Positions 7,978-14,795 of a stretch of DNA of 14,795 bases are shown in pieces. The position numbers and the translations under genes were made by a program. The notes under the pieces were generated by a model. The model saw only the letters and a list, made by a program, of their open reading frames with translations, was not told where the DNA came from and ran no database searches. Within the stretch, counting starts at the first letter, position 1; every line of letters starts with the position of its first letter. Source of the DNA: Bacteroidales bacterium (GTDB lineage Bacteria; Bacteroidota; Bacteroidia; Bacteroidales; UBA932); contig JAEENZ010000242.1 of assembly GCA_016283985.1 (NCBI GenBank), positions 1 to 14,795 on the forward strand, in the 5' to 3' direction.

Positions 7978-9957
7978 ATGAAAAAGATATTTTCCATTGC
8001 ACTTTGCACCGTCATCTGCCTGACTTCCTGCACAAAACCTCTCGGCAGGTGGGTTGATCCTTTCATAGGCACCGACTATACCGGACATACATCTCCCGCA
8101 GCTGCGTGTCCCCTGGGCATGGTTCAACCAGGCCCGCAAACCGGCAATTATCTTTGGAAATACTGCAGCGGATACAACTGGTCCGATTCTCTACTTACAG
8201 GTTTTACCCAGAACCGGCTCAGCGGCACGGGCTGCCCATCGCTATGCAACGTGCTAATAATGCCGTTTTCCGACAAACATGGACAGGATTTTGCCAGCCG
8301 CAAGGAAGATGAAAATGCTTCCGTAGGTCATTATTCAGTTAAACTTCCCGACAACGGAACGGAAGTGGACATTACATGTTCACCCAGGGTTGCATGCTAT
8401 GAGATGCGTTATTCCACATTGCAGCGCAAACTGTTAGTGAATCTTCAGAGCGTGCAGATCAGGACGAATTCCTCCACTCCCAATGTCAATCTTAGAGGTG
8501 CCGTTAAAGAATGGCGGGGAGACATGCCGGACAGCAAGACTATCCGCGGCTATATCAAGGCAAACAGCTGGGTTCGATATGATCTGTGGTACGAAATACA
8601 TTTCAACCAGCCAATTAAAGCCTGTGATACGCTTTGTTTTGACCCGGGTTTCAAAGCTCCGGCATACACCTTCGATTTCGGCCCTGGGGCAAAACCACTG
8701 AAGGTAAAGATTGCGCTGTCATACACAGGGCCAGATGGGGCTCACGCCAATATGGCCGAAGTACCCGGATGGAATTTCAGGAAGGTCCGCAAAGCGGCTG
8801 AACGCAAATGGGAAGACTTGTTCAAACTGCTTCCGGTAGAAGCTCCGGACAGCCTCCTCACTGCATTCTACACTTCCATGTATCATCTCTACTTTCAGCC
8901 GAATGTAATCAGCGACCTCGGTAAACCGCTTCACTATTCCACATTCTCCCAATGGGACACCTTCAGGGCAGCGGATCTGTTGCGGACACTCCTTACCCCG
9001 GTTATTGAGGCGGATGTGGTAAACAGCATGCTTTCTGAGAGCGAGGAACGCGGGCATCTGCCGGTATGGGGACTATGTGGGAAAGATAATTACTGTATGA
9101 TTGCGAACCATTCGGTGCCAACTGTAGTGGACGCCTGCCTCAGGGGCTTGAAGGGCGTGGATCCTGAACGCGCATGGAGTGCAGTCAAGGCGACACTTAC
9201 TACTCCTCACCCCAAGTCCGATTGGACTGTATACGACCAATACGGATATTATCCTTTCGACATAGTGAAAGAAGAATCCGTATCCCGCACACTTGAATCC
9301 TGTTATGATGACTGGTGCGCCGCAATGCTGGCCAAGGCCCTTGGGAAAGAAGATGATTACGCTTTTTTCTATGAGAGGAGCAGGAACTACCGCAATCTGT
9401 TCGATCCTTCTACCGGTTTCTTCCGCGGAAAAGATTCCCAAGGCAACTGGAGGGAGCCTTTCGAGCCATACCGTTATGCCCATGCAGGCAAACAGGGCGG
9501 AGATTACACTGAAGGCAGTGCCTGGCACTATTTATGGCACGTTTTACAGGATCCGGAGGATTTGATCGGACTGATTGGAGGAAGGGAGAAGTTTGTCGAG
9601 AAACTAGATACGCTGTTTGAAGTGAGTCCTCCTTCAACAATAACCGGCTCTGTCCAGGATATCACCGGACTCATCGGCCAGTATTCTCACGGAAACGAGC
9701 CATGCCATCACGTTATATATCTTTACACTTTGGCAGGCAGGCAGGACAAGGCTGCTGAAAGAATACGCCAGGTATTCAAGGAGTTCTATCGCTGCGAGCC
9801 TGGCGGACTCTGCGGAAATGACGATTGCGGGCAGATGAGTGCATGGTATATCTTCTCGGCCTTAGGATACTATCCTGTCAACCCGGTGGGAGGAGAGTTC
9901 GTAAAAGGAGAGGCTCAGGTACGCTGTCTGCGAGATCTTACCTGGGAAGCCTTATAG
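7978..9957 (+). CDS. GH92 alpha-mannosidase-family lipoprotein, C-terminally short
   Basis: This 659-residue protein belongs to GH92, calcium-dependent inverting exo-alpha-mannosidases that in Bacteroides act on N-glycans and yeast mannan. A lipobox (LTSC, Cys18) indicates an envelope lipoprotein. Family motifs run in order: VDPFIGTD and GMVQPGPQTG near the N-terminus, then SGYNWSD and LSGTG; E512 in YTEGSAWHYLW (the segment that holds the family's catalytic acid); and D615-D616 in CGNDDCGQMSAWY (the segment that holds the proposed base and metal ligands). The start is 3 nt after the fusion gene's stop, so the two are co-transcribed. Odd: after ALGYYPVNPVGGEFVKG family members normally continue for roughly 80 residues through a final beta-region. 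Here the frame ends in the unrelated-looking AQVRCLRDLTWEAL, where it runs into the convergent GH78 gene. Activity may be impaired. Family certain, function of this copy uncertain. Confidence 0.88.
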   Translation: MKKIFSIALCTVICLTSCTKPLGRWVDPFIGTDYTGHTSPAAACPLGMVQPGPQTGNYLWKYCSGYNWSDSLLTGFTQNRLSGTGCPSLCNVLIMPFSDKHGQDFASRKEDENASVGHYSVKLPDNGTEVDITCSPRVACYEMRYSTLQRKLLVNLQSVQIRTNSSTPNVNLRGAVKEWRGDMPDSKTIRGYIKANSWVRYDLWYEIHFNQPIKACDTLCFDPGFKAPAYTFDFGPGAKPLKVKIALSYTGPDGAHANMAEVPGWNFRKVRKAAERKWEDLFKLLPVEAPDSLLTAFYTSMYHLYFQPNVISDLGKPLHYSTFSQWDTFRAADLLRTLLTPVIEADVVNSMLSESEERGHLPVWGLCGKDNYCMIANHSVPTVVDACLRGLKGVDPERAWSAVKATLTTPHPKSDWTVYDQYGYYPFDIVKEESVSRTLESCYDDWCAAMLAKALGKEDDYAFFYERSRNYRNLFDPSTGFFRGKDSQGNWREPFEPYRYAHAGKQGGDYTEGSAWHYLWHVLQDPEDLIGLIGGREKFVEKLDTLFEVSPPSTITGSVQDITGLIGQYSHGNEPCHHVIYLYTLAGRQDKAAERIRQVFKEFYRCEPGGLCGNDDCGQMSAWYIFSALGYYPVNPVGGEFVKGEAQVRCLRDLTWEAL

Positions 9958-12535
9958 CGGTTTCATGAGTTCCAGAAAGAAGTTCCTCCACACGTCCGTC
10001 AGGATAGAATAATGCAGCAGAAGCCCCGCAAGGGACAGTAACCGTGAAAGCCACATTACGTCCCTTGCGTTTCCATGAAACATCTATTCGCCCGCGGGGA
10101 GAATCATACGAACAGGAAAAACCGTCCAGCCCTTTCGGAAAACACGGCCGAAGGATGATATGACGGAATCCAGGATCATCAGGGTCAGGATTGATGCCGC
10201 CCAGGGCCCGGTGGAACCAGGCCGCTATATCGCCGAACATTACATGATTGTCAGAATTATCCCGGGAAGCATCGATACGCCAATTCTCAACGAGAGTCGT
10301 CCTACCATTGACCAGCCACCAGCCCCATGACGGGTAGTCCTGAGCCGAAGCGATTCTGTACGCCATATCTCCGTAACCATTGGCCGCAAGGACATTCAGC
10401 ACTGCCTTGGCACCATGTACACCGGCATTTATATGATATCCATCTTCCTCTACTTTCTTGACAAGGGCACCTACAACGGCTGACTTATTCTCTTCTGGCA
10501 CGATACCGAACGAAAGCGGCAGACTCTGGTCGGTCTGCATGCCGCCGGCATAAACGCCGGAATTCTTGTCAAGATATTTATCATTGATGGCCTTTCGGAC
10601 CCTTTCTGCGATGGCTCCGTATTTCTCCGCATCCTCATCGTAACCGAAGATACTTGCCGCACGGCAGAGAATATCTAGATCCTTATAAAGGAAGCAGGAG
10701 CAGATCAGCGTCTTGTTGGATCGTGTCGTAACAGGCACCCAGTCTCCCCTGCCCCAGGAACATAATCCGTCTTTAGTGAGCGTCAATGCATAATCTACAT
10801 AACGACGGATACTGTCGTAGCAGTCCCGAAGCGGCTTGCTATCTCCGTAGAACAGATACAACTCCCACGGTATCAAGGCGATAGTGCTGGTCCAGTCGAG
10901 TCCGTTACCATTTGCAGCTGGATTCCAATATCCCCAGCCGCAAGTCGGTATTATATCCGGTAGCAATCCGTTCGGTTGTTGTTCGTCACGATGGTCTGCA
11001 AGCCATTTTTCATAAACCGTAAAACCGTCATAATTGTAGAGCCCGGATTCCACGGCAATGTGGGCATCGGCTGTCCACCCGTTTTTCTCCCGCTGAGGGC
11101 AATCGGTAGGATAGCCCGGAAGATTGGACAGATAGGTTCTGCGAGTAGCCTGCCAGATGTCGTTGACGATGGATGCGGAAGCCGACAGGTTACCGACTTC
11201 GGGAACATCACTATGTACTTTCACGGCTTTCAACTGCTCTTTTCCCCATTTCAAGGAAGATGAAGCGTTTACCTCAACGTATCGAAAACCCTTGTAACTG
11301 TACTGTGGGGCAAAGCATACCTCTTCGCCGTTCAGCGTCACTATATCAGTTTGGAGAGGCTCTGCATTGCGGTCGCCGAAATAGTAATAGTTGATATTAT
11401 CCTGGTCGGCACGACCTGCTGAATTAAGTCTTTCAGCGTATGTCAGCTCAATAGTTGTTCCACGGGGGCCTGTGATGCGCAGGTGGACATTCCCCGCCAT
11501 ATTTTCACCGAAGTCATAAATCCAACGGTTGTTGTTGATTTTAATGATATTGGCTGCCTCGATTTCTTCACTTTCGCGAATAGGAACCATCTGCTGGGAG
11601 CTGATCTGTGCAGCCGGGCAACTTCTAAGTGTCGCACCGACCCAGTCTTTCTCATCGAATCCCGGCTCAGTCCAACCCGACATTTCGCGTCTGGCATCAT
11701 AATGCTCTCCAGTGTAGATATTGTTGTATACAAGCGGGCCGCATGATGAGGTCTGCCAGCCCGGACCGGTAGATACAATCTGCTCGCTGCCATCCGCATA
11801 GTGGATGCGGATATCCATACAAAAAGCTGGTCGTGCTCTCCAAGGTGCTATGTCGAAATGCCATGTGGTGACTGCCTGATGATTGTACCAGCCATTGCCG
11901 AGCTCGACTCCCACTGCATTTGCGCCTTCCCGGACCAAGCTCGTAACATCGAAGGTCGAATACAACACCCTCCGGTCGAAGCGCGTAAATGCCGGATCCA
12001 GTATCCTGTCACCGACTTTTTCGCCATTGATATACATTGAATACAGCCCCGCTGCAGAAATATAAGCACGAGCCCTGACTATGCCTCCCCGTGTCTTGAA
12101 TTCCTCCCGGAAACGGGGTGCCGGTTTGAAGTCGGCGCCCTGCTTGTCGGAAATCCAGTTTCCGCGCCAGTTGTGCTGGCCCATGAGGCCTGTTTCAAAG
12201 AAGACGGTCTCCGACTGCACCTCCTTGCCGTCCATATCTTCACATTTCACTCTCCACCAGTATCGGGTGCATGGATCAAGCGTCGGACCGGCGTATGTTG
12301 CCACTATGTCGCCTGCTGGTATCCGTCCGGAGTCCCAGATGACGGCGCCTTCAAATGACAGCGAGTCAGAGGCTACTGTTATACGATATGCGGCCTGGGC
12401 AGCTCCCATGCGGCCGTCTTCCATGTGCCACGAGAACCGAGGCGCCGGGTTGTCTATCCCCAGAGGGTTGGTGAGGTGTTCGGTCTTCAGGCCAGAAACG
12501 GCCAGTATAAGTTGAAGCAGGACAGTAAGACTCAT
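9938..12535 (-). CDS. GH78 alpha-L-rhamnosidase
   Basis: This 865-residue protein has the usual Bacteroidota GH78 architecture: a fibronectin-like N-terminus (LKTEHLTNPLGID...PRFSWHM), jelly-roll domains with WYNHQ and YTGEHYDAR, an (alpha/alpha)6 barrel and a C-terminal beta-sandwich. The proposed acid/base is E483 in DCPQREKNGWTAD and the general base is E750 in TTLVENW. It removes terminal alpha-L-rhamnose, as found in rhamnogalacturonan, arabinogalactan proteins or plant glycosides. The ATG at 12535 is the only start before an in-frame stop. The N-terminus MSLTVLLQLILAVSG is hydrophobic but has no positive residues, so secretion is likely but the signal peptide is unusual. The 3' end overlaps GH92 by 20 nt. 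The upstream ATPase gene is 43 nt away on the same strand with no terminator seen, so read-through is possible. I see no clear promoter of its own. Confidence 0.92.
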   Translation of the reverse strand: MSLTVLLQLILAVSGLKTEHLTNPLGIDNPAPRFSWHMEDGRMGAAQAAYRITVASDSLSFEGAVIWDSGRIPAGDIVATYAGPTLDPCTRYWWRVKCEDMDGKEVQSETVFFETGLMGQHNWRGNWISDKQGADFKPAPRFREEFKTRGGIVRARAYISAAGLYSMYINGEKVGDRILDPAFTRFDRRVLYSTFDVTSLVREGANAVGVELGNGWYNHQAVTTWHFDIAPWRARPAFCMDIRIHYADGSEQIVSTGPGWQTSSCGPLVYNNIYTGEHYDARREMSGWTEPGFDEKDWVGATLRSCPAAQISSQQMVPIRESEEIEAANIIKINNNRWIYDFGENMAGNVHLRITGPRGTTIELTYAERLNSAGRADQDNINYYYFGDRNAEPLQTDIVTLNGEEVCFAPQYSYKGFRYVEVNASSSLKWGKEQLKAVKVHSDVPEVGNLSASASIVNDIWQATRRTYLSNLPGYPTDCPQREKNGWTADAHIAVESGLYNYDGFTVYEKWLADHRDEQQPNGLLPDIIPTCGWGYWNPAANGNGLDWTSTIALIPWELYLFYGDSKPLRDCYDSIRRYVDYALTLTKDGLCSWGRGDWVPVTTRSNKTLICSCFLYKDLDILCRAASIFGYDEDAEKYGAIAERVRKAINDKYLDKNSGVYAGGMQTDQSLPLSFGIVPEENKSAVVGALVKKVEEDGYHINAGVHGAKAVLNVLAANGYGDMAYRIASAQDYPSWGWWLVNGRTTLVENWRIDASRDNSDNHVMFGDIAAWFHRALGGINPDPDDPGFRHIILRPCFPKGLDGFSCSYDSPRGRIDVSWKRKGRNVAFTVTVPCGASAALFYPDGRVEELLSGTHETAIRLPR

Positions 12536-12578
12536 ATATGCAATATACGGAAAAATAACGGATTACCCTACTTGTCCT

Positions 12579-13784
12579 CTATAATCCTTCTTTCAGGAAT
12601 TTCCTCAATGATAGATGTGTGATACCGTTTTCGTCACGCTCAGTCAAAAGCGGTGTGGCGCTGATGACGTATTTGGGATGATTGTCCTTGATTTTCTCAA
12701 GCGGGCCGAATTCCCTGTCACGCGTGTCCTGCCCTGAAATGATGTAGCTAGCCTGTACATAGATTGTTTTACCGGGTTTGCGGCAGACGAAATCCACTTC
12801 TCCGGCATTCAAGACGCCGACATTTACCTCATATCCCAAATAAAGGAGGTGCTTGTAAACAGCGTTTTCAATAACCTTCTCTATGTAAGAGTCCATGGCA
12901 CCGGAAGCCCTGAGATTCCGGAGGCCCAGGTCATCCCAATAGATTTTTTCATTGGATTCAAAAAGCTTCTTGCCATGGATGTCATAGCGCTGCACTACAT
13001 CCAGTAGGAAGGCCTCGGCATAGTAACCCCGATAGAGAAGGATGAGATTGGGAGAAACATCTTCCTGCTGCGATTTCATATACTTGGAGATGCTGTTGGC
13101 GGAGGTGAGCTTGCCCGTGGTGTCGGCATAGAAATCAATGAGATTGTTCAAGAACGAAATATTCCGGATGTCATGACGTTCTATGATGTCCTTGAGAATA
13201 ATGGTATTGAACACGCTGGTAATGTAGGCCCAGACCTGCTCATCGCTTTCCAGTCCTACTCTCCTTAGGCCAGGAAGGCCACCGTAGTTCAGATAGGTCA
13301 TCAAGTGTTCATCGCTGTCCTGCATCTCATGGAACTGAAGAAATTCAGTATATGTGAGCGGGTGAATACGAACTTCGACATGACGGCCGGACAGTCGGGT
13401 GGCCAGTTCTCCGGATAGCATATCTGAATTACTACCCGTGAGGATAACGTCTGTATTCTCCTCGGTGTACCAGTTGCAAACACTATCTTCAAACTGTTTA
13501 ATTTCCTGAACTTCGTCGATTAGGATACAGTTGTGTTTCCCGGCAATAAAACAAGCTTCAATCCATGCGTTCAGATCATCTTTTGTCTGAATGCTGTTGA
13601 AGGCTTTCTTTTCCTTGTCTATATAGATTATGTTGATATCATCCTCGTCTTTATGGCGCTGTATGAAATCTTTGAGGACATAACTCTTCCCCACTCGGCG
13701 GGAACCGACAAGGGCGATGATATTCCCTTTACCCAACCAGGAGTCAACGATATCTGCATAGTGTTTTCTAGTAAGTACTTCCAT
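12579..13784 (-). CDS. AAA_14 / DUF4143 family ATPase
   Basis: This 401-residue protein has a P-loop ATPase domain (~1-195), a winged-helix-like middle (~211-268, including LTSANSISKYMKSQ) and a DUF4143 C-terminal domain (~280-401) resembling a PD-(D/E)xK nuclease fold. Walker A is GSRRVGKS (27-34), Walker B is ILIDEVQE (87-94) and ILTGSNSDML holds the sensor 1 position. In the C-terminal fold E306 and D331 (EVDF) are kept, but the usual ExK is YVQ (Y342-Q344). I chose the ATG at 13784 because the -7 box lies upstream of it at 13807-13814; an in-frame TTG at 13820 would precede the promoter. Such ATPases are numerous in Bacteroidota genomes and their role is unknown; mobile, defence-like or toxin-antitoxin-like roles have been proposed for relatives. 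It separates the glycosidases from the GLUG gene and looks less GC-rich than the GH127 gene. Confidence 0.9.
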   Translation of the reverse strand: MEVLTRKHYADIVDSWLGKGNIIALVGSRRVGKSYVLKDFIQRHKDEDDINIIYIDKEKKAFNSIQTKDDLNAWIEACFIAGKHNCILIDEVQEIKQFEDSVCNWYTEENTDVILTGSNSDMLSGELATRLSGRHVEVRIHPLTYTEFLQFHEMQDSDEHLMTYLNYGGLPGLRRVGLESDEQVWAYITSVFNTIILKDIIERHDIRNISFLNNLIDFYADTTGKLTSANSISKYMKSQQEDVSPNLILLYRGYYAEAFLLDVVQRYDIHGKKLFESNEKIYWDDLGLRNLRASGAMDSYIEKVIENAVYKHLLYLGYEVNVGVLNAGEVDFVCRKPGKTIYVQASYIISGQDTRDREFGPLEKIKDNHPKYVISATPLLTERDENGITHLSLRKFLKEGL

Positions 13785-13806
13785 ATTACTTGACTTTTGT
13801 TGAGCA

Positions 13807-13839
13807 CAAAGATAATACAAAAATATTGTCCGTAAACAA
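13807..13839 (-). promoter_or_regulatory. Bacteroidota-type promoter of the ATPase gene
   Basis: Read on the minus strand, TATCTTTG (13807-13814) matches the Bacteroidota sigma-ABfr -7 consensus TANNTTTG exactly. A TTG at 13837-13839 serves as the -33 element with a 22-nt spacer, slightly longer than usual. The predicted transcript starts near 13800, giving a leader of about 16 nt to the ATG at 13784. The -33 TTG lies inside palindromic site 1. Confidence 0.65.
13826..13839. promoter_or_regulatory. Palindromic operator-like site 1 at the ATPase promoter
   Basis: TTGTCCGTAAACAA, flanked by A and T so that the arms are ATTGT/ACAAT, is an imperfect palindrome. Extended to 13844 it matches the second site (13865-13883) at 16 of 19 positions. 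It covers the -33 element of the ATPase promoter, so a bound protein would block polymerase. The binding protein is not known. Confidence 0.5.
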
Positions 13840-13864
13840 TAAAAGTTGTAAAATTATGATTTCT

Positions 13865-13878
13865 TTGTCTATAGACAA
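13865..13878. promoter_or_regulatory. Palindromic operator-like site 2 upstream of the ATPase promoter
   Basis: TTGTCTATAGACAA is a perfect 14-bp palindrome. It shares the TTGTC...ACAATAAAA frame with site 1 and lies 39 bp from it, measured start to start, in the same orientation. A repeated palindrome upstream of a promoter is the usual layout of paired operator sites for a dimeric DNA-binding protein. Confidence 0.5.
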
Positions 13879-13915
13879 TAAAAAACAGTCTTGTATATTG
13901 TCGAAACAGCAGCCT

Positions 13916-13957
13916 AAAAACAATCAGCCCGGCGGGCAAAGCCTGCCGGGCTGATTG
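13916..13957 (-). terminator. Strong intrinsic terminator of the GLUG-repeat gene
   Basis: The inverted repeat 13921-13937 / 13941-13957 forms a 17-position stem around an AAA loop. It has 13 bp outside (CAATCAGCCCGGC), one G-T wobble, and 3 bp inside. Read on the minus strand it is followed by T5 (13920-13916). It starts 17 nt after the GLUG-gene stop codon and insulates the ATPase promoter from upstream transcription. Confidence 0.9.
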
Positions 13958-13974
13958 ATAAAGATTAACAGTAG

Positions 13975-14795
13975 TTATTCTGAGTAGGCCTCCTGTGCTA
14001 CGACAGTAGCGGTAATAGGCGCATCGGACCAGCCGCTGAACCATTTCTTTTCAGCCGTCAATGTCGTGGTGAAACTATAGGTCGTTCTGCCTTCCGAATA
14101 CTTTGTTCCGGCATTGGCAGCACCGGTGACTTCAACGCCGTCTCCGACCTGGATGCCAGTTGTCACAACGGCACTGCCGTTTCCGTCACCTACAACGGCC
14201 CCGTTCCATGCGCCACCGGACACATCACCGAAATTAGAACTGTTGGCCAGGGTGTATTTGATATAACCGCAAAGGCCTCCAACCAAAGTATTGGTAGTCT
14301 TGGTGGCGGAAACATTGCCAAAATTCTTACAACCATTAACCTGAGGATAAACGTTGTTGTCGGTAGTGCCACCGCCGACGATTCCGCCAAGATACTGGTT
14401 GTTGTAATTACGGACAGAGGAAACCGTTCCGGTATTGATGCAATCTGTCACTTGCTGGTAGCGTGATGCGGTACGGCTCTGAATATATCCAAGAATGCCG
14501 CCAAAGGTAAAGACAGCGGAACCGGCATCACTACCTCCTACGACACTACCGACGTTGCCGAAATTCTTGCACTGGTCGATGGTTGTGCATTCGTAAGCAT
14601 TACCGACAATACCTCCGACACGGACGGAGGCTCCGGATTTGAGAGCACCGTCAACTGTAACGGTACCTCGGTTGATGCAGGAACGATAGATCTGTTCGCA
14701 TCCTGCGCTTTCCGGATCGGTTCCTCCGATGATACCACCAACCCTGAGTTCGCGGCTCATTGAGGTGTTGTTTTCAACGGTACTGGAAATGGCGC
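13975..14795 (-). CDS. GLUG-repeat surface or secreted protein, 5' end cut off
   Basis: The frame is open to the window edge (reading AISSTVENNTSMSREL before the internal Met at 14760), so the start lies beyond 14795. At least five degenerate repeats of about 35-45 residues alternate a CxNxGxV element (CINRGTV, CKNFGNV, CINTGTV, CKNFGNV, SSNFGDV) with a GGI(V/I/L)G element (VGGIIGG, VGGIVGN, FGGILGY, LGGIVGG, VGGLCGY). This is the GLUG motif (PF07581 type), which is found in large surface or adhesin-like proteins of gut Bacteroidota and probably forms a beta-solenoid. The last ~60 residues (TKYSEGRTTYSFTTTLTAEK...) are a non-repetitive beta-rich tail. I see no typical type IX sorting domain. 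Specific function is unknown. Confidence 0.8.
   Translation of the reverse strand, partial: AISSTVENNTSMSRELRVGGIIGGTDPESAGCEQIYRSCINRGTVTVDGALKSGASVRVGGIVGNAYECTTIDQCKNFGNVGSVVGGSDAGSAVFTFGGILGYIQSRTASRYQQVTDCINTGTVSSVRNYNNQYLGGIVGGGTTDNNVYPQVNGCKNFGNVSATKTTNTLVGGLCGYIKYTLANSSNFGDVSGGAWNGAVVGDGNGSAVVTTGIQVGDGVEVTGAANAGTKYSEGRTTYSFTTTLTAEKKWFSGWSDAPITATVVAQEAYSE

Noticed and set aside
13785..13820. TTG start that would add 12 residues to the ATPase
   Set aside because: It lies upstream of the -7 box at 13807-13814, so it would not be in the mRNA.
13897..13908. Third TTGTC...ACA element upstream of the ATPase
   Set aside because: The spacing is two bases shorter and only part of the motif is kept, so I count it as chance or a decayed copy.
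13975..14795. Recurrent short similar segments that could be mistaken for a CRISPR or tandem repeat array
   Set aside because: They are degenerate, stay in one reading frame and encode GLUG repeats.

Overview
This window looks like a piece of a Bacteroidales (Bacteroidota) chromosome, genus not determined. The evidence is a dense set of secreted or lipid-anchored glycoside hydrolases, a GLUG-repeat surface protein, an AAA_14/DUF4143 ATPase of the kind common in this order, a Bacteroidota-type -7 box (TATCTTTG) and almost no Shine-Dalgarno sequences. Nine protein-coding genes fill nearly all of the sequence. I saw no tRNA, rRNA, CRISPR array or insertion sequence.

Layout. 1-1146 (+) is the 3' part of a DUF389 membrane protein, followed by a strong intrinsic terminator. 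1185-3224 (+) is a GH127/DUF1680-type lipoprotein (beta-L-arabinofuranosidase family). It meets, tail to tail with an 11-nt overlap, a secreted glycerophosphodiester phosphodiesterase (3214-4035, -). Divergent from that runs a tight three-gene (+) operon: GH27 alpha-galactosidase (4118-5731), a fusion of a sialate O-acetylesterase-type SGNH hydrolase with an endonuclease/exonuclease/phosphatase (EEP) domain (5737-7974), and a GH92 alpha-mannosidase-family lipoprotein (7978-9957) that lacks the usual C-terminal tail. The GH92 gene overlaps by 20 nt the end of a convergent GH78 alpha-L-rhamnosidase (9938-12535, -). Upstream of GH78 on the same strand lies the AAA_14/DUF4143 ATPase (12579-13784, -). 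Its promoter carries two nearly identical palindromic sites. Last is the 3' part of a GLUG-repeat protein (13975-14795, -) with its own terminator.

How it may work together. Five of the nine genes encode envelope carbohydrate-active enzymes: arabinofuranosidase-, galactosidase-, acetylesterase-, mannosidase- and rhamnosidase-type. Most have a signal peptide or lipobox. This is the enzyme half of a glycan-degradation locus. No SusC/SusD pair or sensor is in view, so the import and regulatory half must be elsewhere or absent. Arabinose, galactose, rhamnose and acetyl specificities together point to a plant pectic or arabinogalactan-type substrate. GH92 and two phosphodiesterase-type domains (GDPD and EEP) do not fit simple pectin and hint at phosphate-bearing or mixed glycans; this is inference.

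The most notable items are the esterase-EEP fusion, the truncated GH92 at a convergent junction, and the repeated palindromes at the ATPase promoter.
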